Assembly (NCBI RefSeq): GCF_003073045.1
Contig: NC_037594.1
Span: forward strand, 28,632,737 to 28,696,736
Direction: 5' to 3'
DNA: 64,000 bases
Source: Pomacea canaliculata
Lineage: Eukaryota; Mollusca; Gastropoda; Architaenioglossa; Ampullariidae
The position numbers and the translations under genes are program-made. Shown in pieces: positions 24,840 through 36,642 of the stretch. How positions within the stretch are numbered: position 1 is the stretch's first letter; every line of letters begins with the position of its first letter. The notes beneath the pieces were generated by a model. It ran no database searches and had not been told where the DNA came from. It saw nothing but the letters and a program-made list of their open reading frames with translations.

Positions 24840-25034
24840 ATGCGTGCTGAGACCGATTCCATGCGCATGCGGAATATGGCCGTCACTAAACTGGATAATG
24901 GTTTATTAATCCCCTTGCGAGGATTTAAAAGTCCCCACGTCCCGACGAACGCAAAGCTTTCGAAAAAAATTGTTGTGAAACTGCATCTTCTAAAAAAGTT
25001 GAAACAGGAAGAGGCAAGATATCGCAAGGCATGA
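24840..25034 (+). CDS. Small Lys-rich ORF with own poly(A) signal, unidentified
   Basis: A frame of 64 codons from the first ATG (others at 24861 and 24876) ends at TGA. The C-terminal part (KLSKKIVVKLHLLKKLKQEE, then ARYRKA) is basic and helix-like. AATAAA at 25087-25092 lies only about 50 nt after the stop, which supports a real mRNA 3' end. Upstream, GCGCAG at 24799 could be an acceptor, making this a terminal exon. Alternatively, two NRF-1-like palindromes (TGCGCATGCG at 24835 and 24862) could be promoter sites, with translation starting at 24876 in the YY1-like context AATATGGCCG. A competing - strand reading across the same bases ends at a strong donor (AAAAG followed by GTAAGA at 24778). 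No family was recognised. Confidence 0.35.
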   Translation: MRAETDSMRMRNMAVTKLDNGLLIPLRGFKSPHVPTNAKLSKKIVVKLHLLKKLKQEEARYRKA

Positions 25035-25086
25035 TGTCACCTTGTTCTCGCCGACAACAACCCCCCGAAAAAAAACTGTAAGAGAT

Positions 25087-25092
25087 AATAAA
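25087..25092 (+). other. Poly(A) signal for the 24.8-25.0 kb ORF
   Basis: AATAAA about 50 nt after the TGA at 25032-25034, a typical position for a short 3' UTR. Confidence 0.4.
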
Positions 25093-28000
25093 CATTAAAA
25101 GATGATTTTAAGGTCAAGAAATTGTACTACAAATTACTAATTTGTATAAGTATAATGGGAGCCGAGGCTGTAGCCAAAGTTAATGATTGTTTCGCAATGA
25201 ACATCTAACTCATAATTTCCTTCTCAACCTTTTCTCTCTTAGTTTCGCCAAAGATGCGCTTTGATTGCCACGTCTGACCTTTGCTAATAATGATGAAGTT
25301 TTTATGAATTTGTTTGTCTCTTGCCTCGTGCCCAGATCTCAACGAGCGAATTGCTGGGCGAGTGCTGCTCTGGAAGAAAATTGTTGCAGCGCAAGACACG
25401 GGAGGTGGGGAGGGAAATGTCTGGAAATAACTTTGATGAACAAATTACTGTACTCAGTTTTCGCAGCTTGATCTCGCTCGGTGCCCTGCGAGAGACTGCG
25501 AGATGTGCCTGGGGCTCGAGCCGCTCTTGAGCCTTTCGCAGGCTCCTTTAACTACCGGAAGTGGCTGGTGCAAGCAATACGTGGAAGATTATTGCCGAAG
25601 GAGACTTTTGCAGTACAAAAAAATGTATTTTCCCCATTTTTCCCCTGTTTGTTTCTGATCCGTGTTTGTGAGGGGATGTCTGTTTGCTTGCGTAGGCAGC
25701 TGAATGGATGTTTGTGAGGAGGGAGGGATAACTAGTGAGAAAGAGAGAAGGAGAAAGACAAATAGAGAACGGGAAAAAACAAAGAAAAAGAGAAGAAAGA
25801 TTGAGAGAAAATGTTAAAGTGTGAGAATTAGAATGTGCACTAGTAGGTTCTGTTCTCTGTAAAGATGTATTTCTTTTTCTACATTTTTCTGTCTTCTTTC
25901 CAGCTTCTTGAGTTTTTCTGGACAATCGTTTGCTCAAATCAAAGCAAAGCAAGGATGAGCTAAGTTCTTCAGTAAACTTTCCTTTCCTTTTATAAAACAC
26001 TTAAAGCTAGCAGTTAAAAAATACCGAGCACTAATTAATCGCAGCTGCTTTCAACTTTTTTCCAGTTTTCTTGTCTTCATCGGTCTTTGATGTATTCTTT
26101 CCATTTCTCCTTTATTCCGTACGCGTTTTGCTGGTGATAAACAAGTTGTTACCTGCTTCTTTAATTTGGTTGTTTTGTTAAAGTCTTCTGTACAAAGTAA
26201 TTTGAGCACCCTAATTTTTTTTAAACTTCATCGAAAGTTGGATGTTTGGATGTTTATTCACCAGGATTCTGTAGACTCAACAGGGAGGGCCAAATGATGT
26301 TAGGGACTTTTTATTCGGAATCATCCAATCTCTGGTTTTATTGCCGGCTCTGACATTCGTTTGACTTTATCTAAAATACCTGCAGACACACTTGTCTTCC
26401 ACTGGCACCCAGTTAAAGCAGCTGTGAAAGCAGGACTTTAATCTTTGTAACAGTCTGATCTTGCTTTGTTATTACCAAAAAACAAAATTTATCTGTGAAC
26501 ATTTTTATCAGCCCTGTCGTCAACAAATGTTAAAGTGAAGTTTTGTTTTCGCATAAAACGCAGTAGACCATCTCTGCCTTGATTGGATTTACAAGTTTCA
26601 AGAAATGGACGTGAAAATCTAATTAAGCAGATGGGCTTGGTGTTGACGGGGAAATAAAATGTTGTAGCCCATTATTTAAATGGTTGGTAAAGAACATTAA
26701 GCTGTTATTCTTCTTAGACACAGAAGATTCATTGCAATTTACGGCTTGCAATGTGAAATGTTGTATAAAAACTTTATTGCGACTTTGCTTCAAGAAAAAA
26801 AAATTGTTAAAGATTTTCATGTCTGAACATATCATCGTAAAACATTTGTCTACTAATTCTGATCTTGCAGAACATCCAAACGACAAAACTTGTGGTCCTT
26901 GACATTCTGACCTTTTTAACAAAGGCTCTTCAGGCTACGAAAACCCCGTCGGCATCTTTGATCTTAATGTCACAAACAAAAAAAAAAGTCGCAGCCTACG
27001 CAAAGGCTGGTTGCGCACGATGCTGGAGACACGTGACCGATGTCGCAGCTCTCTTCCCACGACAGGACTGTCATCAGTCACACTCATCCCGGCGCTCGTG
27101 TGCGAGGGCGTGCCCTTTACGTGCACGTGACATGAAAGCAGACTTAACTTCCAGCCTCATCCGATTCCTGCATCGTTTGCCAGTCTCAGAGGAGATAGGT
27201 GGAGATGGAGATCAATCTCTAAATAATATTCTATGGTGGAACATTACTGGGTTGATCAGCATGGATCCTTCTGTAAAGACATGACAACTATATATGTACC
27301 GATATCAAAGTTTTTTTTCAAAAAGTACAAATTTTTTGTGTCTGCTGTAAGAAAAATTTGTTTATGACCATACGAGGTCTACATATATGTAGAGGGATGC
27401 TACTTGACAAAACGAAAGTTTAACCTACATACATGTTACCAACAGGGGAGAGGTTTTGAAGGTTTGTTTCTAAAAATAAATAAATAAATAAATTCAGTCT
27501 GGTGATTGTGCATCAGTACTATGTTGCAACAAGCGCCAAACACACTCACTCATCCTATAACCAGCCTCAAAGTAAGTACATAGAGAACAAAGTATCAGTC
27601 TCTTGCGTGCCTCACACAACTGTACCAACACACAAACAAATCTTAATAGGCTTTATGTCTCTCTATGTCTGGGGAGACCTGCCAGAGAGGCATTTCATGA
27701 TCGGTGGTAATCAAGTTCTATGCACACACACACACACCCATACGGTTTATTTACTATTATTTTTCATTTTTGTCCTCGTGTAGTCTTCTAAATAAATTTG
27801 GGAACCTTCTTATTTACAGAGGACAAAGTCTGTTTTTTTGCGTTTATCATTTTCCAAATTCATCGTATGACACGGATTCCCCCTGGGAAGCATTCCTTTT
27901 TCTATGCAATAACTTGCTGAGTGAACCCAAAACCCTGGCTGTTGTTCTTGGCCATAGTTATTGTCTGTATCGTTGCCAACTGCTCAGACATTCCAGAGCG

Positions 28001-30588
28001 ATGAAAGAACAGTGATGACTAGATGGTCTGCAGCCACTCTTCTCCCTGGGGACTACTCTCCGAAAGATTTGATGAGGTTCTTAACACTGTCTGACAGCTA
28101 GTGGTCATTGTCCAGTGTCCTCTCAAGACCGATGTCGTGACAGATGGCCACCACTGAGAAGGTGTGACAGTTGTGGAATAAACTCCTCTCTAGAAGAATT
28201 TCTGCTTAATATACACAAGCACGCGCGCACTGAGTGACATTTCTGCCTGTCAGTGGGCGAGTAAATGATGAGGGAAATAGAGGTATGAAGTAGACAGAAG
28301 TGTGAATGACTAACTGAAAATGTTATATTTAACAAGACATTCCCACGAAACTGTGATGTAGCTTTGCTGACTGAAGGAGTTTGTGTCTCCTACCTGATAT
28401 CAGTCAATCAAACCCATCCTGTAGTGTTGCTCCCTTTACCACCATTAGAATGTGCACGTGACAACCACATGTTACCTGTAATTATTTGTGTGATCTGGAG
28501 TTTGCCATGCAATTTGACTATTTCTGTTGAAGGTTTATTCTTTGTTTTGCGAAGATGTCCTGAATTGTCTTTGGAAACAATGGGTTCTCACCTCGAAACA
28601 CACCTTCCCAGCTCTCCATTTATTCTAAACATCTTTTTCATCGCGCTCAAACCTTTCAGACATCATCAACAGACGTTCAGTCATCTAGCATTACGTGTTG
28701 TATGGAGAAAACACAGACCCATAAATCTGGATTAAGGAGCTTGTCAGAGGCTTTCTATAATTGTCTCTCCTACACCTTGGCTGGCAGAAACCAGACCTCT
28801 CAAAATAAACCACCTGACCTAGAAAAATCGTCAGGTGTAGAAACCACTGCGACAATGGCTGCGATGATACCGAGCTTTCTTCTTCCTGCTGCAGGATAAA
28901 AAAAAAAGTCGGAAAAATGGAGTTTGTTCAACTTTTGTGAAGTTATCGTTTAAAGTGTAAAGGGACGCAACACATTGCCGTTCTTTTTCTTCTCGCTCGT
29001 CTGTGTGTTAATTATCTGCCCTCGTCGTCGCGAGCTCATCAGCGGCAAGTTTTCGGGATTCTTTGAAGGGAGTGTCAACTTACCCAGAGTTCCTCTCTGG
29101 AAGGCACTTGCTTTCTCAGACGACAAAAAATCGTCTTAATTTGATATCCAGGTGTCAAAAAAATTTCTTTACGGATCACACGCGGTCAAAAATCATTCAA
29201 CATATTTAATAGCAGACTGCTTTAGGATATCTTCGAGCTGTAGTGGTTCCAGAATTACAGGTTTTTAACATCAAAACTAGGCTCACGTTACTAGAATTTT
29301 AACATTGTTTCTCATCTGCATTTTGTATTTTTATGCGAAACAGTTTGAATAATTTTACTTTTTCTACCACCCGACTTCACGTAGAATTTTCTTGTAGTCA
29401 TTACATCCTTTTTCAGACAGATATTTTTTAATTAGAAAGACTAAATTGTAATGTAAATTCTGAAATATTAAGGGATATGATGGATTCAGATCAGGTTTAC
29501 AAAAAAGAAAGTGGAAGATATATTACATATTCCTGCTGCTGAAACTAAAACAACAAAAAATATTGTAAAAGGAGACGACAGCGAGATTGATGTGTAAGCT
29601 GAGAGAGAGAGACAGTTTTTTTTAAAATCCCACAAACTTTTCCAATCATCTTCTAATGATGAAATTATTTCTTAACACTGCACATGTAACAGTGTTAATT
29701 TTTTATGTCAGGGACAAGAAATGATCTTCATTTTATATTTAATTTAATTTTCGATCCAGTTTCCCCAAACTTTAAAAACTGCGATTTTTCATGCGTCTGA
29801 GGCTGTTCATGGGAAAAGGATTGCTTTCTCGACAAGCTTAGGAAAAATAAGTAATGAGCCGAAGGCTGTGGTCATTTCCGGCCGTGATTTTCAAGTTTGT
29901 TCATTTATTTATTATTTCCTCCGGGCAATCTTAGGAAAATTAACTAAATTACATTTAACGTGCTTTGCATCCCCCATCATAACATAGTTGTTATCCTCCT
30001 CATCGTCAACTTATTTACTTAATTTTCGTAGCCACTGTCATAGAAGAAGCATCAACCAGCAGATGCAAACACTTATCTTCATGTCTACCGTGGCCATGTC
30101 ACGTGACTGACTTTGTGGAGCTCGTCTATTGTTTGATGTAACCCTCGATGTATCTGGCTCATCTGAGACACGAAGCATTTTGTCACGTGGTTAGTTTGGC
30201 ATAAACTGTAGTTACTAAACAGAGGTAACTTACCTCAGGGTTAGCTATGGACATATACCCTGATTCTGAGCGAAGGTAAAGCAAGGTAACGGGTAAAGAA
30301 GTTCATTAGTAAGGTCCCTAGGCATTACAATAATCACTGTCTACTCTTCTCTTTTTCTACAAACATTCAACGTTGCTATTCTTCAGTTTGATTGTGTATT
30401 ATTTATTTATTTATTTATTTATTTTGTTGTAAATAATGTTTCTGCTACTGAAGATGACAGTGCAATACTATGAAGCACGATGCCAGTTGATGACAGTCCG
30501 TGAAAGAAGATTCTCATCTGTCAATCTCTACAGGGCGTGTTAGACCGAATATTCACATCCTGGTTATGATTCTTTTTTTTTTCTTTTT

Positions 30589-30622
<34 letters not shown>

Positions 30623-32412
30623 TATGGTAGCACAAAAGCTTTATAATGAATTTGTCTGCTGTTTTATTGGAAAATGGTTGTTTCCTGCTATTCATCCTTT
30701 CACCCATTAACATGACATCTCCAGCAAATTATGAGATTCCAACAGATGGGCGTAATGGTGTAGTAATCAGAAACAGGGAAATTCACCCGTGTTGACACAT
30801 TGCGGGTAGGATGAGTGGCAGGCCATTATTGTCAACATGGTTATTTAGTTTGATGCTTTAGTTTTCCGGTTCATGTTGCCACGACGACCACGATTTGTTT
30901 TCCTCGCACATCCACGTATGTGTGTGAGAGAGAGAAGGTAGAGGGGGCATGTGAAAGCACATAGACAAACGCATGAACACAAACACTCCTACCCTTCAAA
31001 ATTCATGCAACACTAGTGTCTTGGCCTCATAGTCTTTAAAACCATTCAGTCAAACCAGGTACAGATGCAGACTATCTTCATAAAACGTGTAGCAATTTTC
31101 GCGAAGACATAAATCTTAGGCACCATGATTGGCATCCTTCAGAAGACGAAGAACAAAAAAAGCTAAAGTGCAGGTCTTGGCATGGGAAACATCCAGGACC
31201 TCAGGTATTCACCGTGCTGTATGGCAGCCGTAATGATGTAGCATTTCCAGCGAAAACAGCAATCCCAGTAAAAACTTTCGATTAGAAAATTAGCCGTGCA
31301 CCCTGCAGTTCTTAATCTTGCTGTCAATGCAGACATATCTCCCGGGAGACACTTGCCGCCGGCATCAATCATTGGAGACCGACATTCCGCCATTTGCATG
31401 CCCCTACACCTGACAGAACCACCACCATCCCCATCACAAGTGAACAGGTTCCTTTCACGGCTGAGCAAAAATGTTGCTGCTGATTGAGCAGGCTCTGTTG
31501 GTGGAGTATTGACAGCTGAGAATGATGAGTTGTTTGTACTTCTACTACGTGATTGTCTTCAGCCACCAAGACGCAGAAGCAAAAGTTTTGGCATCGAAAT
31601 TTCGGGATGACAATGTGGGAGCATCCTTGTGAAGTGTTTACTGTCGAGCAGAAGAGGCATCCTTGATCATTTGTCTGAACGCCTGCAGTTAATTCTGTGT
31701 GTTTGTGTGTGTGTGCAGACAGAAGTGAGAATAACGTGGGTGTGGATATCTATCAAATACCTTTGACCCCTCGCCAGGTGACAAATTTATTTCTGACTGT
31801 TTCTGGAGGACATTGCAGGCTTATGAATATCGCATGATACGTTTATTATTTTGAGGAAATATTGCAACGGCTTAGTTGTTTTATTTTTTCTTTTCTCAAT
31901 GTAATGTCTTCTGTACATGTTGAAACGCCAGGCTGCTGGAAGTGTATGTTCATTATTATATTCTATTTGTGGGGTTGGTTTTTTTTTTTTTTTTTTTTTT
32001 GTTTTTTTTTTTTTTTTTTTTTTTTTGCATAACGTAAAATTTGGTTTATGTCTGCTGGTAGCACTAGCAGCCTTTTCAAAAGCAACTTTGCTCCAAACCC
32101 GAAGGTTTACACACAAGCCGGTTCGATACTCCTCTGACGAGGGAACTTTCCCACTCACCACCCAGAAGACTTTACCGTGAAATTTATACATGATTCCTGA
32201 GTGGATATGGGTAATACCCTCATAAACAATAGCACAAAACAAGCAAAGTCTTTAACACTTCCTTCTCCAACGACCGTAAAGGGTCGAGACTACTTTTTTG
32301 AAATTACAGTTATTCATTGTTTATTTGCATCGTGATGAGCAAAACAACACGAAAAAAAAAAAACCACGAACAAAAAGAACTGCTTGTACATTTATCTCTG
32401 ATTCTATTTCAG
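25093..32412. other. Long stretch without supported gene (probably 5' intron/intergenic of the prohormone gene)
   Basis: Seven kilobases with no convincing exon. It contains an (AAAT)n tract near 27473-27492, (TTTA)n at about 30400-30425 and poly(T) tracts at about 30571-30621 and 31979-32026. Open frames at 26865-27284 and 28364-28735 lack domains or splice support. A SINE-head-like word (GGGCGTAATGGTGTAGTAA) at about 30748 may be a very decayed tRNA-type SINE. Confidence 0.4.
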
Positions 32413-32440
32413 ATACACTCGCTGACCAAAGAAAAAAAAA
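32413..32440 (+). other. 5' UTR portion of the prohormone exon
   Basis: The exon opens after the acceptor TTCTATTTCAG (ending 32412) with 28 nt of A-rich leader before the ATG. This implies at least one upstream untranslated exon. Confidence 0.55.
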
Positions 32441-32833
32441 ATGGTAAAGAGCATCAGCATCTCCTTATGCCTACTCGTCGTTGCCGTTGCTATGGTGACG
32501 ACAGTCAGAGCCTTCGGGGCCGACCAGCCCCAGCCGGTCCCTGACTTCGGCAGCCGCTACTACGACCGGAAGTTCCAGAGCTGGCTGATGAACAAGCGCG
32601 GGCTTGGAGACGCCGACTACGAGGGTTTCGGTCGTAGTTTCGGCGACGAGGATCGCTTCTTCAACTGGCGGGACTACTTCGCCAACGGCGTGTCCAAGCG
32701 GCAGTTCAGCTACACCCCGGGTCGCTTCGGGTCCTTCCGCCGCCTCTTCACCAACGGCCTGCAGGACTGGCGCAACACCTTCACCAACGTCAAGAAGCGA
32801 TCCGTCAGCGACGACCACAACACCGCTGCGTGA
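32441..32833 (+). CDS. Secreted prohormone-like protein, 130 aa, unrecognised family
   Basis: An intact single-exon coding region. Residues 1-24 form a signal peptide (MVKSISISLCLLVVAVAMVT, with cleavage likely after VRA24). The remainder has no cysteine and is divided by dibasic sites: KR at 52-53, KR at 86-87, RR at 100-101 and KKR at 118-120, as in neuropeptide or peptide-hormone precursors cut by furin/PC-type convertases. Three segments look like diverged repeats, each starting at an FG and ending at a dibasic site: about 36-53, 67-87 and 96-120, each with aromatic-rich sequence around a Trp (W48, W76, W110). Gln88 follows a KR and could become pyroglutamate. No Gly lies directly before the KR sites, so amidation is not predicted. 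Third codon positions are strongly G/C in an AT-rich region, supporting real coding. I do not recognise the family; an antimicrobial or other processed secreted peptide is also possible. Confidence 0.8.
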   Translation: MVKSISISLCLLVVAVAMVTTVRAFGADQPQPVPDFGSRYYDRKFQSWLMNKRGLGDADYEGFGRSFGDEDRFFNWRDYFANGVSKRQFSYTPGRFGSFRRLFTNGLQDWRNTFTNVKKRSVSDDHNTAA

Positions 32834-33308
32834 AGCAAGCTGTAGTGTCGGGTATATTCCACCCCATCCCTCCTCACATGTCAGTCTGCTATTAGCACGC
32901 AGTCCAAGTTAACTGATTGTTTTTCAACGGTTTCTTTCTTTCTTTATTTTTTATTTGTTTATTTATTTTTAGTCACCCCACCTACCAAATCATGAACGAT
33001 GTGCAAGAAGCGATCAGAGAATAGTTTACAAGATTCACACAAAAAAAGGTGTCAGACTTAGCTTACTCTGCGAGAAATTAAATTTAACTGTATTTCTGGG
33101 GTTGACTAAAGAGTGCATTCATTTCTTGACAGATTGAATTTTCAGTAAATTCTATTTTTGGCCTTAAAAAAAAAAAACGGTTTCAGGGTGTTGTGTGTTT
33201 ACACTATGAATGGCGAGTGGTTTGAAAGCAAAGCAAGGCACGCTCAGTGTACACCGTAGAATACAATCAGTTCAAACCTCGATGCATCACTAATTCTGCA
33301 TTTGACTT

Positions 33309-33314
33309 AATAAA
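33309..33314 (+). other. Poly(A) signal of the prohormone-like gene
   Basis: This is the first AATAAA found after the stop codon, implying a 3' UTR of about 500 nt. The UTR contains (TTTA)-type low-complexity sequence near 32945-32970. Confidence 0.5.
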
Positions 33315-33514
33315 GGATGTTACTTTTTGTTGTGTTTTTATTTCACCTGAAGGATGACAAGTGGGTGAACATTTTAAATTTTAATTAAATCTTACAAAGC
33401 TCATTTGAGATTTTAGTTCACAAAGTGCTTGCATACCTTGATTTTTGATTTTTTTTTTTTTTGCACTTCTCATTCGTTGACTGCTTAAAACTTAAAACTA
33501 TCTGGAGAAATTTT

Positions 33515-33546
33515 ACACACACACACACAACACACACACACACACC

Positions 33547-33584
<38 letters not shown>

Positions 33585-33645
33585 ACACACCACACACACA
33601 CACACCAACGCACGCACGCACGCACGCACACCCACATACATACAC
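33515..33645. repeat. (CA)n microsatellite
   Basis: About 130 bp of CA repeats with interrupting CCAACA and CGCACG words. The His/Thr and Cys/Val frames here are repeat artefacts. Confidence 0.97.
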
Positions 33646-36642
33646 GGATATGGTGCAGGAGAGGGATCATCACACTAAGATCTATAGGTATGTGTATAAA
33701 CACACATGCACGCTCAAACAAACATACACATATGCATACACATGCATCTTTGTGTATGTGTGTGTGCGGTTTTTTTAAGGTATTTATATACATATTCAAC
33801 ACTGCATCGTATTTTCCTTTTTATTGATGAAGTCTGTCTTCTCCGTGCCATTGTTTGTCCCCTCCTTCCTCTCACACACTTCTTTTACTTCACACAGTTG
33901 AGCGTTTTTGGTGTTTGAAGAAGATTGATAGTGTCTTCTGAGCTAAAAACGAACCTGATTATTTTCACTACTCACTCTTTATTAGGCGCAGGCGCGTAAT
34001 GAGTTTATTTTGAGTTCATACAATTGTTGGGAGACTATTTGAGACAGATGGGTCAGTACAGTCTCTAGAGGGAGATGAAGCGTTTGTTGGCCATGACATT
34101 GTCTTCTTCTTCCTACAGACATAGGAGACGGTCTCAACATTGATAATCGAACCAAGGCGAGAGGTCGAAACGGATTCTTCCCTTGCTATGTTGGGAGAGG
34201 GGGCATCAGACTAGGACACCTTCGCTTACCCAGTCGTCATCTGGCCTTTTTCATGTCGATGCAGGTTCTCAAAGCAATTTCAGGCAACTGATTTCATTTC
34301 AAAACAACAAAGTAGCCTCTAAAATTATTTTAAACATCGGCATCGTTTGGGGGTTAGTACTTTTCATCTTTTGATATACTTAAATCGACATCTTGTTTGT
34401 ATATCCTAGAGTCCAAAAAAGTGTGGGCTAATTCTTGCAAATACATGCATTTAGTGTTCAGTTTGTGCTTTTGATCCTGCGCGTGCTGCGGCCCGTTACT
34501 CGACCGCTAGCTGTCAGGGGCGAGAAATCTGTCGTGCTTCTGCAGGGACGACGATGAGCTCCCTTGTCTGACAGTCGAATTAAGCTGAGTATAGCGTATT
34601 ACTGGTGATGGGATGACAGGAGAAAGACCAGGGAGGGAGAAGAGAGTATTGATGACAGAAGTAATTGAGGTTCATTAGCATCACAGTAGAGACCGAGGGA
34701 GGAATGTCATCAACCCTGTAAACATCCAGAAGCCTTTCTACCCAGCATGCAGCGCTCGTCTTACAGGGCGCGTGTCTTATTCACCTAGATACAAAGGTTA
34801 GGTTTTCTCGATCACTTAGTCAAAATGACTCCATGTATGCTTCTTCGTGCTATCACACATCCTGATCACATTAAATAAAACTACTGATGGTATATGATCG
34901 CATTAACTTTTAAAACAAGGCCAAACCATCGATTATATTTCGGTTTACCTATCTAAATTAAATCCGAACTCTCGAATAGTCAGAGGTAAAAAAGCTCCAA
35001 CTTTATGGCTGTTGTCTTTTTAGTTTATTGGCTCTAAGTTTAAAGGAAATGGAGATCAATGACAGAAAAAAAGAAATATAAAGTACCAATGTAACACTTA
35101 ATTATTGCAAGTCTGTTGTTGACTTTAAGAATGTGAAAGTCCGGCTGATAAACTGCTGCATGGTTAGCCGAGACCTGACAGCCTACAACTTACGACACGC
35201 AGAGTTGGCTTTGGTAAACAGCCAGCAGTCTACAGTCGTACCAAAGATATTAAATACTATTTACTATCTTTGGTCATACATCCCATAGTTTAAGCTTGTG
35301 ACAATTTCGGATCACTGTAACCTGCTCATCCGCCAAATTTCTTCCATCTTTTCTGACCTAAAAAACACGGGCAATACGAAGATCGAATCGCAATAGTCAG
35401 CGACTATACATAGATAAGATGAGACTTATATGTTACTAGTAAGTCAGCTCTAGTTCTGTTCTCACATTCGTTCTATTCTGTTCCTTTTCTTTTCTGTGTC
35501 TACGTCACTAGAGAGACGACTAGAAACGTTTTCGCTCGTGTGTATCTGTTCTTTTTAAAGAATCCTGCCTTCTTGCTTTGGAATGTTATTTCTATTTCTA
35601 AAGATACTACTTAATTTCTATTCCTGTTGTAGGCCCTGATATGCTTTCGTTCATGAGTAACCATATACTTGTACCCGTTTTAAAAAATCCCAATTTTCTT
35701 ACTTTGCTTCAGACTTGTGAGATTCAATTTGACATCTTAATATCTTTAATAAGGAGTTTTCTCTTTACAACAGAATAACATTGATGTAAAGGTTCGAAAC
35801 GTAGTATTTAAAGGGAGGCTAACAGAAATAGTCAGACTTTTCTGTTCCTTGTCCTGTTTTCTCCCCCTTGGTACTCGTTCCACCTACTTTATTCAGATAG
35901 CTTATTACATTTCTTACATTTAAACGTATAAAAGATAAACATTAAAATAATATAGTATTGGCCTATTAGTTTCTAAAGCCCCTTGTGAGTTTGTGAATGA
36001 ATTCCTTGACTACATTCCTCCCCGATCGGAAATTTCCGATTCTAAACTAAAGGTACACGTCACAACAAACGGCCGGGTGCGGTGATGGATACTGAGGTTC
36101 ACTGAAAAAGACCTGTCTCGGAGACCAGAAGACATTGTTTTAGCATAATCTTGTCAGAAACAGGAAAAAAAAAACGGTACGGCGTTTCGTGATATCACTG
36201 AAATAGACAAAACTCGGAAATCAGTGGACCGTGGCCATCTCAAGTGACCCCAAACGTGTGTCGTTCTTGTACATATTGTACAGGTATAAACGTGGCAGCG
36301 AACTACGAAGAGATTTTACTTTAATGTCTTCCAGCAATCTTGCTAAAAGTTCTGTAAATGCTAAATTTGCACACCCCGTGCACTTGCTAATTTTGTAACT
36401 GACTTCATCTTGACTGGAACCAGAGAAGGTCAATGACTGTGACTGTAGCGAAGGGGAATCACATTGTATTTTCGATTTCTTCTTTCTAGTTGTTGTTAGA
36501 TTTATTTCTGGCTGGGGAAAAGCCAGGTTCTGATTTAAGAGCTCAAGTGACGGAAACAAGTCTACAGTTGGTGACAGGCGGCGGACAGTGTCGGACAGCA
36601 GACGGTAGACAGTGACTTCAAGTCCTTCCAGAAGAGGTCAAC

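Noticed and set aside
26865..27284. 139-codon + strand ORF
   Set aside because: Composition is not gene-like, no domain was found, and it sits in a locally GC-rich patch without splice or poly(A) evidence.
28364..28735. 123-codon + strand ORF with hydrophobic stretches
   Set aside because: Ends in a chance stop with no acceptor, donor or recognised motif.
31787..32242. 151-codon - strand ORF containing poly-Lys
   Set aside because: It runs through a poly(T) tract on the + strand and has no domain or splice support.
32471..32818. 115-codon - strand ORF and 102-codon + frame shadowing the prohormone gene
   Set aside because: They are shadows produced by the G/C third-position bias of the true frame at 32441-32833.
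33418..33802. 105-codon ORFs on both strands
   Set aside because: They lie in the (CA)n microsatellite.
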